This document shows positions 31,492 to 37,646 of a DNA stretch of 37,646 nucleotides, in pieces. The stretch's first letter is position 1. Each line of letters starts with the position of its first letter. The stretch is from Lachnospiraceae bacterium (lineage in GTDB: Bacteria > Bacillota > Clostridia > Lachnospirales > Lachnospiraceae). Both the position numbers and the translations under genes were made by a program. The stretch covers positions 1-37,646 of the forward strand of contig JAILID010000038.1 of the NCBI GenBank assembly GCA_024695465.1, written 5' to 3'. The notes beneath the pieces were generated by a model. That model made no database searches, was not told the origin of the DNA, and worked only from the letters and a program-made list of their open reading frames with translations.

Positions 31492-33633
31492 TCAAATCTT
31501 AAACAGAAGATCCGAGTAGCTCGGAACCGGCCAGATACTCCGCTCCACGATCCGCTCGGCTTCATCGATTGGTTTCCTAAGCTCCTCCATATCCGGCACT
31601 ACCCGATCCCGGAAGGAGACTGCCTGAGCTCTCCCGTTCTCCATCGATTCAGCCGCAATCGTATCTTTCTCAAGACGCTCCACTGCTTCTCCGGCTTCCC
31701 TGAGATAGCCGCTGAGCTTTATGATCAGCTCCTGCTGGACCTTTACGTCCGCTCCCATTGCCTTCGCGGCACTGGCCGAAGACGAGTACTCTCCTATGCA
31801 GCGCATAATGGCCGGAATGAAATCCCGGCGGGCCATCTGCATCATCGTCCGGGCTTCGATATTAATCGCCTTTGAATAGGCCTCATACTTCACTTCCGAG
31901 CGGGACTTAAGCTCGGTCTCACTGAATACGTGGAAGCTCTCAAAAAGCTCTATCGTCTTTTTTGTCGTGAGCGCAGGGATGGCGTCCACCATGGAACTGA
32001 TAATCGGAAGTCCCCTTCTCTTCGCCTCCAGAGTCCATTCCGGGGAGTAGCCGTTCCCGCTGAATATAATTCTCTGGTGCTTTACGGCGTACTCCTTGAT
32101 AATATCATGAACGCCCGCCATCGGATCATTCAGATAATCCCTTTCCAGGCGGTCGGAGACATCCCTGAAGCTCTCCGCGACGATGGTGTTCAGAACCGTA
32201 TTGGCCCCGGCAACGGAGTCGTGGCTTCCCACCATCCGGAATTCAAATTTATTGCCGGTGAAAGCAAACGGACTGGTACGGTTCCTGTCCGTCGCGTCCT
32301 TCGATACATCCGTCAGGAACGAAACCCCCGTCTTCAGCTTTCCGCCGCTGATCGAATTTGTGGCCAGGCCGGTCTCCGCCAGCTGCCGGATCACATCCTC
32401 CAGCTGTTTGCCGAGGAAGACAGAGATGATGACCGGGGGCGCTTCATTTCCGCCGAGCCGGGCTTCATTTCCCACATCCGCCGCCGATTCGCGCAGCAGA
32501 TCCGCATGAAGATCCACTGCCCTGAGCACACAGACAAGCATTAAAAGAAACTGGATATTCTCATGCGGCGTAACGCCCGGATCGAGAAGATTGCTCCCGT
32601 CGTCGGTGGTAAGGGACCAGTTGTCATGCTTGCCGGAGCCGTTTACGCCGGCAAAAGGCTTCTCGTGAAGCAGGCAGCGGAGTCCATGGCGGAAAGCCAC
32701 CCTTTTCAGCGTATGCATGATAATCTGGTTGTGGTCGACCGCGATATTGGCCTTCTCATAAATTGGCGCCAGCTCATGCTGGGCCGGGGCGACCTCATTG
32801 TGCTGGGTTTTCGCCGGAACCCCCAGCTTCCAGAGTTCCGTGTTGACGTCTTTCATATAAGAGGCAATGCGCGGACGAAGCGTGCCGAAATAGTGGTCGT
32901 CCAGCTCCTGCCCCTTGGGCGGCATGGCTCCGAAGAGCGTCCTTCCCGTGAAGACAAGATCCATCCTCTTTAAATACTTTTCTCTGTCGACGATAAAATA
33001 CTCCTGCTCCGCTCCTACTGAAGGATAGACAGACTTTACGTCCTTGCTGCCGAGAAGATGAAGCAGTCTTACCGCTTCCTTGCTGAGCGCTTCCATGGAA
33101 CGGAGAAGCGGCGTCTTCTGATCCAGCGCTTCACCCGTGTAGGAACAGAAAGCCGTGGGAATGCAGAGCGTCGCTCCGCCTTCGTCATGCCGTACAAAAG
33201 CCGGGGAGGTGCAGTCCCAGATTGTGTAGCCTCTCGCTTCGAAGGTGGCCCTTAAGCCTCCGGACGGGAAGGACGAGGCATCCGGTTCCCCCCTGATCAG
33301 TTCCTTCCCGGATAGACTGGCAAGGACTTTTCCGCTGGAAAGCGGGGCGGAAATGAAGGAATCGTGCTTTTCGGCGGTCGCGCCCGTAAGCGGCTGAAAC
33401 CAATGGGTATAGTGGGAAGCTCCCTTTTCAATGGCCCACTCCTTCATCTCGTGCGCGATGACGTCGGCTGTCTCAAGCTCCAGTTCTTCGCCTTCCTCGA
33501 TAGCCCGCCTGAGGGCCTTGTAGACCTTTCTGGGCAGCCGTTCCTGCATGGCCATATCGTTAAAAACATCTTCTCCGAAAATATCCGCTGCGCTTCCGCA
33601 AAGTGAATCACTCATCTGCTGTTCTAACTCCAT
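31492..33633 (-). CDS. glnN: Glutamine synthetase type III
   Basis: A 713-residue ATP-dependent ammonia-assimilating enzyme (glutamate + NH3 to glutamine), cytoplasmic and oligomeric. The type III signatures are clear: long N-terminal domain (EDVFNDMAMQERLPRKVYK), THWFQPLTG, GAEQEYFIVD, NEVAPAQHELAPIYEKANIA, VNGSGKHDNWSL, NRTSPFAFTGNKFEFR. Length fits GSIII, not the ~450-residue type I. The start is not certain: ATG 33633 has only a weak Shine-Dalgarno, while ATG 33615 has GGAG 12 bases upstream. It is separated from fba by a terminator (33650-33676) and may be read through into the CdaR-like gene. No nitrogen regulator site was recognised. Confidence 0.95.
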   Translation of the reverse strand: MELEQQMSDSLCGSAADIFGEDVFNDMAMQERLPRKVYKALRRAIEEGEELELETADVIAHEMKEWAIEKGASHYTHWFQPLTGATAEKHDSFISAPLSSGKVLASLSGKELIRGEPDASSFPSGGLRATFEARGYTIWDCTSPAFVRHDEGGATLCIPTAFCSYTGEALDQKTPLLRSMEALSKEAVRLLHLLGSKDVKSVYPSVGAEQEYFIVDREKYLKRMDLVFTGRTLFGAMPPKGQELDDHYFGTLRPRIASYMKDVNTELWKLGVPAKTQHNEVAPAQHELAPIYEKANIAVDHNQIIMHTLKRVAFRHGLRCLLHEKPFAGVNGSGKHDNWSLTTDDGSNLLDPGVTPHENIQFLLMLVCVLRAVDLHADLLRESAADVGNEARLGGNEAPPVIISVFLGKQLEDVIRQLAETGLATNSISGGKLKTGVSFLTDVSKDATDRNRTSPFAFTGNKFEFRMVGSHDSVAGANTVLNTIVAESFRDVSDRLERDYLNDPMAGVHDIIKEYAVKHQRIIFSGNGYSPEWTLEAKRRGLPIISSMVDAIPALTTKKTIELFESFHVFSETELKSRSEVKYEAYSKAINIEARTMMQMARRDFIPAIMRCIGEYSSSASAAKAMGADVKVQQELIIKLSGYLREAGEAVERLEKDTIAAESMENGRAQAVSFRDRVVPDMEELRKPIDEAERIVERSIWPVPSYSDLLFKI

Positions 33634-33649
33634 TCAGTCTTTAAAATGC

Positions 33650-33676
33650 GGAAGCCGAACAGAGCGTCCGGCTTCC
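33650..33676 (-). terminator. Terminator between fba and glnN
   Basis: On the minus strand GGAAGCCG and CGGCTTCC form a perfect 8-bp stem around an 11-base loop, followed by GCATTTT, about 50 bases after the fba stop at 33727. It could also act as an attenuator before glnN. Confidence 0.65.
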
Positions 33677-33726
33677 TCTCTTGCATAATACAATCTTTAC
33701 CCTGCCGCGTCCCTTTCGGGCTTTTC

Positions 33727-34590
33727 TCAGGCTTTGTCCTTGGAACCGAATACTTCGATCTTGTACTTGACCATATCCGTGATTGCCTGTGAGCCGTCGG
33801 CAAGAAGCTTTCTCGGATCGAAGCCTTTGCCCTTCTGATCCTTGCCAGCCTCGATATAGGCGCGGGTTGCCTTCGCGAAGGCGATCTGGCACTCTGTGTT
33901 GACGTTGATCTTAGCGACGCCGTTTCTGATAGCCTTCTGGACCATCTCATCCGGGATACCGGAACCGCCGTGCAGAACGAGCGGCATATCGCCTGTCTTA
34001 GCCTTGATTGCCTCGAGGACGTCGAAGCGGAGTCCCGGCCATCCTTCCGGATATACGCCGTGGATGTTGCCGATGCCGGCAGCAAGCATGGTTACGCCGA
34101 GGTCGGCAATCGTCTTGCACTCTTCCGGATCCGCGCACTCGCCCATACCGACAACGCCGTCTTCCTCGCCGCCGATCGCGCCGACTTCTGCCTCAATGGA
34201 CATGCCAAGCGCCTTGCAGGCCGCAACGAGTTCCTGCGTCTTCGCCTTGTTCTCTTCGAACAGAAGGGAAGAACCGTCGAACATGATCGAAGAGAAGCCA
34301 GCCTTGATGCACTTCTGGCAGCCGGCATATGTGCCGTGGTCAAGGTGCAGAGCAACCGGAACCGTGATGCCCTGGCTCTCGATCAGGTCGTTGACCAGGT
34401 CAGCGATGGTCTTGAAACCGCCCATGTACTTGCCCGCGCCTTCGGAAACCTGTACGATAACCGGTGCGTTGGATTCCTGAGCCCCCTTAAGGACGGCCTT
34501 CGTCCACTCGAGGTTGTTGAGGTTGAATGCGCCGATGGCGTAATGACCGGCAACTGCCTTCTCCATCATTTCCTTTGCAGATACTAACAT
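33727..34590 (-). CDS. fba: Fructose-bisphosphate aldolase, class II
   Basis: A 287-residue zinc-dependent aldolase of glycolysis and gluconeogenesis (fructose 1,6-bisphosphate to DHAP and glyceraldehyde 3-phosphate). Motifs: LHLDHGTYAGC with the catalytic Asp and first zinc His, EAEVGAIGGEEDGV, GNIHGVYP with a zinc His, VLHGGSGIPDE with another, and KINVNTECQ. Length is normal. The start at 34590 (MLVSAKEMM) is chosen because AAGGAGG lies eight bases upstream; ATGs at 34596 and 34638 are too near or too far. A tagatose-bisphosphate aldolase role cannot be fully excluded. It is transcribed away from the SDR gene, from a promoter overlapping the inverted repeat at 34661-34699. Confidence 0.95.
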   Translation of the reverse strand: MLVSAKEMMEKAVAGHYAIGAFNLNNLEWTKAVLKGAQESNAPVIVQVSEGAGKYMGGFKTIADLVNDLIESQGITVPVALHLDHGTYAGCQKCIKAGFSSIMFDGSSLLFEENKAKTQELVAACKALGMSIEAEVGAIGGEEDGVVGMGECADPEECKTIADLGVTMLAAGIGNIHGVYPEGWPGLRFDVLEAIKAKTGDMPLVLHGGSGIPDEMVQKAIRNGVAKINVNTECQIAFAKATRAYIEAGKDQKGKGFDPRKLLADGSQAITDMVKYKIEVFGSKDKA

Positions 34591-34646
34591 TTTCATGTCC
34601 TCCTTATTTTTTCGTGCATATATCTCTTCCACATGCACTCTTATTT

Positions 34647-34719
34647 ATTATATAGTAAAAGTGCAAAAAATAAAAGAAGCATTTATGAATTTTTTGCACA
34701 AAAACTTTGATTTTTGTGC
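34647..34719. promoter_or_regulatory. Divergent control region: fba -10 and two overlapping inverted repeats
   Basis: On the minus strand TATAAT (34652-34647) is the probable fba -10; its -35 is poor and falls in the left arm of an inverted repeat GTGCAAAAAAT (34661-34671) / ATTTTTTGCAC (34689-34699), 17 bases apart. The right arm's GCAC begins a second repeat, GCACAAAAA (34696-34704) / TTTTTGTGC (34711-34719). On the plus strand TGC-TAGACT (34717-34725) is a possible extended -10 for the SDR gene. A regulator binding here could control both genes. Confidence 0.65.
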
Positions 34720-34758
34720 TAGACTGAAGTTCATCATATAAGGAAAGGACCAGTTATC

Positions 34759-35484
34759 ATGTCTTCTGTCATCATCACGGGCGCCTCGCAGGGGATCGGG
34801 CGCGCTGCCGCCCTCGCATTTTCCGAAAAAGGCTGGGACGTCACAGCCGCCGGCTTTACCTCAGGGGCGGCTCTTTCCGCCTTGGAAAATGAAATCCGCG
34901 CGAAGGGCCGCCGCGTCCTCACCGTGACCGGAGACGTCTCGGACCCGGCCTTCGCGGAAAAGCTGGTCTCCGGGACTGTCTCCGCCTTCGGCGGCGTCGA
35001 CGTTCTCATAAATGACGCCGGCATCGCGCTCTACGGACTCATCCAGGACGTCTCCCCGGAGGACTACGACCGCGTCATGGCGGTCAACATGAAGAGCGTC
35101 TTTCTCATGACCCGGGCTGTTATTCCCCACTTTCTCAAAAAGCAGGCCGGCTCCATCGTCAACGTCTCCTCGGTCTGGGGGATCGCCGGAGGCTCCATGG
35201 AAGCGGTCTACTCCGCCTCCAAGGGGGCGGTCAACGCCTTCACGAGAGCAGCCGCCCGCGAACTCGGGCCCTCCGGGATCCGCGTGAACGCGGCCGCCTT
35301 CGGCGCGATCGACACGAAAATGAACAGCCGCCTCTCGCCCGAAGACCGCTCATTATTATATGAGGAGATCCCGCTCGGGAGAATGGGCACGCCGGAGGAA
35401 GCCGGGCAGTTCATTTTCGACATTGCGGTCAATCACCCCTATCTGACCGGCCAGGTGCTCACCTTCGACGGCGGCTGGATCTGA
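34759..35484 (+). CDS. Short-chain dehydrogenase/reductase (FabG-like)
   Basis: A 241-residue NAD(P)-dependent oxidoreductase with the Rossmann fold. TGASQGIG (residues 8-15) binds the cofactor; the catalytic set is Asn110, Ser138 (VNVSS), Tyr151 and Lys155 (YSASK). The structural NNAG motif reads NDAG (85-88), a small change. The end GQVLTFDGGWI is typical of 3-oxoacyl-ACP reductase-like SDRs. Fatty-acid reductase activity is plausible, but no fab genes are near, so another carbonyl substrate is equally possible. AAGGAAAGGA lies about nine bases upstream of the ATG. It diverges from fba. Confidence 0.9.
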   Translation: MSSVIITGASQGIGRAAALAFSEKGWDVTAAGFTSGAALSALENEIRAKGRRVLTVTGDVSDPAFAEKLVSGTVSAFGGVDVLINDAGIALYGLIQDVSPEDYDRVMAVNMKSVFLMTRAVIPHFLKKQAGSIVNVSSVWGIAGGSMEAVYSASKGAVNAFTRAAARELGPSGIRVNAAAFGAIDTKMNSRLSPEDRSLLYEEIPLGRMGTPEEAGQFIFDIAVNHPYLTGQVLTFDGGWI

Positions 35485-35581
35485 GATTTCTTCACAAAAG
35501 ACGCAAATATAGAACACATTTCCTTCAAACTTTTTGCAGAGAATAGTGCCATACCAAAAAGCAATAAGGAGGCTTTAAGCT

Positions 35582-36898
35582 ATGGCAAATAAAAGTTTTC
35601 TCAAAAAGTTAGGCATCACCGCTTCCTGCGGTGCAGCATTTGGTCTCGTCGCATCGGGTGTTTTCATTTCCGTGGATGCGCTGCAGAAAACCGGGACGGG
35701 CGCTCCCGCCGCGATCGTTGCGGAAGCTGAGAAGGAAGCGGAACCGGAGCTCGCCTTAACAGGCGCAAACCTCTCCGAGACGGACGATCCCAAGATCGAA
35801 ACGACCGCGGAGGCATCTGAAAATGAAACCCTCACCATTGAGCAGATCGCTGAAGTCGATATGCCGGCCCTCGTGGCCATCACCAACACGACCGTCGAGG
35901 AGCTCTCCGGCTACTACGGCAGCTTTGGGTTCTTCACGGGCGGCAGAAGCAGCCAGCCCCAGACCTACGAGTCGGTCAGTATGGGCACGGGCGTCATCAT
36001 CGGCGAGACGAATGATTCGATCCTGATCGCTACGAACCAGCACGTCATCGCGGATGCGACGACACTCTCCGTCGCCTTTGTCGACGAGGCAGCCGCCGAC
36101 GCGGTTGTCCTCGGTGAGAGCGCCGACACGGACCTCGCGGTGATCTCCGTCAGCAAATCCAGTCTCACGGACGAGACTCTGGGCGCGATCCGCGTGATCT
36201 CGCTCGGCAGCTCCGACAACCTCAAGGTCGGCGAGCAGGTCGTCGCGATCGGCAACGCCTTAGGCTACGGCCAGTCCGTCTCCACCGGCATCGTGAGCGC
36301 CAAGAACCGCGTGCTCATGTCGAAGGACGGCTCCACGGAAGGCACCGACAACGGCCTGATCCAGACGGACGCCGCCATCAATCCGGGCAACTCCGGCGGC
36401 GCGCTGCTCAACATGAAGGGTGAGCTCGTCGGCATCAACTCTGCAAAATACGCGGATACCGAGGTCGAAGGCATGGGCTACGCGATCCCGATCGACGAGG
36501 CTCTTCCGATTCTCAAGGCCCTGATCGACGGGAAATCCGCTGACGCGGCCGCCGCAGCGGAGATCTCCGGAAACGGCGCCTGCCTCGGCATCACAGTCAC
36601 CTCGGTCTCCCCGAACTACTCCCAATATTATGAGATCCCGACCGGCGTCTACGTGAAGGAGGTCGCTGCCGGATCCGCCGCTGAAAAGGCAGGGATTAAG
36701 GCCGGCGATATCATCACCGCCATCGACGACGTCAAGGTCACAGCGGTGAACGATCTCACCTCCCTCCTCGCCGGATACAAGCCCGGAGATACGATCAAGG
36801 TCACCCTCTCCCGCGAGTTCGAGACCGGCTGCAAGACCGGCACCGCGACGGTGACGCTGGGAAGCCGGACGGCGGAGCAGACCGGTTACAAAGCTTAA
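35582..36898 (+). CDS. HtrA/DegP-type S1C serine protease with PDZ domain
   Basis: A 438-residue membrane-tethered extracellular protease that degrades or handles misfolded exported proteins. One N-terminal membrane segment or signal anchor (about residues 9-32), an acidic linker (to about 85), the trypsin-like domain with triad His154 (NQHVIAD), Asp184 (ADTDLAVI) and Ser271 (NPGNSGGAL), and one C-terminal PDZ domain (GVYVKEVAAGSAAEKAGIKAG, given as VYVKEVAAGSAAEKAGI) are visible. AAGGAGG lies nine bases before the start. It is monocistronic and ends at a strong terminator. Only one PDZ domain is present, as in Gram-positive HtrA. Confidence 0.94.
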   Translation: MANKSFLKKLGITASCGAAFGLVASGVFISVDALQKTGTGAPAAIVAEAEKEAEPELALTGANLSETDDPKIETTAEASENETLTIEQIAEVDMPALVAITNTTVEELSGYYGSFGFFTGGRSSQPQTYESVSMGTGVIIGETNDSILIATNQHVIADATTLSVAFVDEAAADAVVLGESADTDLAVISVSKSSLTDETLGAIRVISLGSSDNLKVGEQVVAIGNALGYGQSVSTGIVSAKNRVLMSKDGSTEGTDNGLIQTDAAINPGNSGGALLNMKGELVGINSAKYADTEVEGMGYAIPIDEALPILKALIDGKSADAAAAAEISGNGACLGITVTSVSPNYSQYYEIPTGVYVKEVAAGSAAEKAGIKAGDIITAIDDVKVTAVNDLTSLLAGYKPGDTIKVTLSREFETGCKTGTATVTLGSRTAEQTGYKA

Positions 36899-36929
36899 AA
36901 AATATGGGGACGGTTCCCCCTCACAAAGC

Positions 36930-36963
36930 AGAGAATCCCCGGCATAACTGCCGGGGATTCTCT
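36930..36963. terminator. Bidirectional terminator between htrA and the flavoprotein
   Basis: AGAGAATCCCCGGCA and TGCCGGGGATTCTCT form a perfect 15-bp stem around TAAC, 31 bases after the htrA stop and 31 bases from the converging flavoprotein stop. TAATT follows on the plus strand and GCTTTGTG on the minus strand, so T runs are weak. Confidence 0.8.
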
Positions 36964-36994
36964 TAATTATCTCTGCCTGCTCACACGCGCCGCC

Positions 36995-37646
36995 TTACTT
37001 GTCACAGTAAGCCACCGCATTCTCGCCGGCGATATTGCCGAATACCACAATGTCTGCCACCGCGTTGCCGCCGATGCGGTTGCCGCCGTGGACGCCGCCG
37101 GTGACTTCGCCCGCCGCAAACAGGCCCGGGATCGCGCTGCCGTTGACGTCGATCACTTCCGCGGAGGTGTTGATCTTGACGCCGCCCATGGTGTGGTGGA
37201 TGCCCGGCGCGATCTTGATCGCGTAGTAAGGAGCCTGGCTCAGATCCGCATCCATGCCGGTTGTGCGGTCGAAGTCGGGATCCTTCTGATCGGCCACATA
37301 CTGATTCCAGGTCGTCAGGGTATCCGCCAGCGTCGCCGGATCGATCTCCAGCTTCTTCGCCAGTTCCTCGATCGTATCTGCCTGCACGGTGATGCCTGTG
37401 GAGATGTATTTTTCGGTAGCCTTCAGGCCTTCGCGCAGGCGCTGGTCAAAGATAATGTAAGCGTAGCTGCCCGTCTGTGCCAGTTCAGCTGCGGAGACCA
37501 CATCGCGGGTCAGCAGCTCGTTCGTGAAGCGTTTGCCTTCCTGGTTGACCAGGATCGCGCCGTCTCCGCGCACACTCTCTGTGATTAGCATGCTGGTGCC
37601 CTGCTCGACGGTCGGATGCAGCTGGATCTGATCGATATCGACCAGG
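36995..37646 (-). CDS. Flavocytochrome-c/fumarate-reductase-type FAD protein, C-terminal part
   Basis: The minus-strand frame is open to the right edge (217 codons seen). It matches the C-terminal half of the FAD-dependent fumarate/urocanate reductase family, which reduces an unsaturated acid with electrons from a partner. Residues equivalent to the active site are visible: QLHPT (substrate His), GKRFTNE (catalytic Arg), GIHHTMGGVKIN (His) and GGVHGGNRIGGNA (Arg). The stretch GLFAAGEVTGGVHG is the typical FAD-binding end. The N-terminus, which would show signal peptide, FMN-binding domain or heme motifs, is outside the window, so location and acceptor are unknown. The protein ends in GENAVAYCDK. 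Confidence 0.9.
   Translation of the reverse strand, partial: LVDIDQIQLHPTVEQGTSMLITESVRGDGAILVNQEGKRFTNELLTRDVVSAAELAQTGSYAYIIFDQRLREGLKATEKYISTGITVQADTIEELAKKLEIDPATLADTLTTWNQYVADQKDPDFDRTTGMDADLSQAPYYAIKIAPGIHHTMGGVKINTSAEVIDVNGSAIPGLFAAGEVTGGVHGGNRIGGNAVADIVVFGNIAGENAVAYCDK

Overview
The window looks like a chromosomal stretch from a high-GC member of the Clostridia, most likely a Lachnospiraceae-type gut or rumen anaerobe. This rests on strong AAGGAGG-type ribosome binding sites, a type III glutamine synthetase, a CdaR/PucR-type regulator, FtsEX, a class A PBP with a cysteine-bearing and Ser/Gly/Tyr-rich tail, permuted GH3 enzymes, and wall- or membrane-anchored surface proteins. The organism assignment is inference; no rRNA or tRNA gene is present.

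Layout. Positions 1-840 are an AT-richer scrapyard. They hold the start of an unrecognised gene running off the left edge, the broken N-terminus of an AAA_15-type ATPase (in-frame TAG and lost C-terminus), and the 5' part of a group II intron with a truncated intron ORF. Positions 844-1172 hold five tandem ~73-bp units, each able to fold into a terminator-like hairpin. They lie downstream of a ROK-family sugar kinase (1211-2173, minus). Then come a class A penicillin-binding protein (2682-5480), a YfcE-type phosphodiesterase, and a lone hypF.

Positions 9083-21373 form a carbohydrate-use region. It contains a circularly permuted GH3 enzyme with membrane segments at both ends, a canonical GH3 beta-glucosidase translationally coupled to a GtrA-like membrane protein, a 30-residue membrane ORF divergent from a LysR regulator, and a 1534-residue secreted GH43 (arabinanase-like) protein with a wall-sorting-like C-terminus. 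An AEC-type permease (21594-22604) and a 1074-residue VWA/SpaA-type surface protein (22813-26037) follow. Most of these genes are on the minus strand.

Positions 26367-34590 are housekeeping genes, all minus: uvrB, ftsX, ftsE, a CdaR-like regulator, type III glutamine synthetase and class II fructose-bisphosphate aldolase. On the plus strand come an SDR oxidoreductase (34759-35484) and an HtrA-type serine protease (35582-36898). The window closes inside a flavocytochrome-c/fumarate-reductase-type flavoprotein (minus, partial).

How it fits together. The GH43 enzyme would cut arabinan-type polymers at the cell surface. The two GH3 enzymes would trim oligosaccharides outside (membrane form) and inside (soluble form). 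The ROK kinase, on the far side of pbp, yfcE and hypF, could phosphorylate released sugars. No dedicated sugar transporter is present, so this pathway is inferred from families. I did not find a clear new multi-gene system. The most unusual signals are the five-hairpin array with a compensatory stem change (and a related stem behind uvrB), inverted repeats in the fba/SDR divergent promoter region, the doubly anchored permuted GH3, the repeat insertion in HypF, and matched terminator stems on both sides of the GH43 gene.
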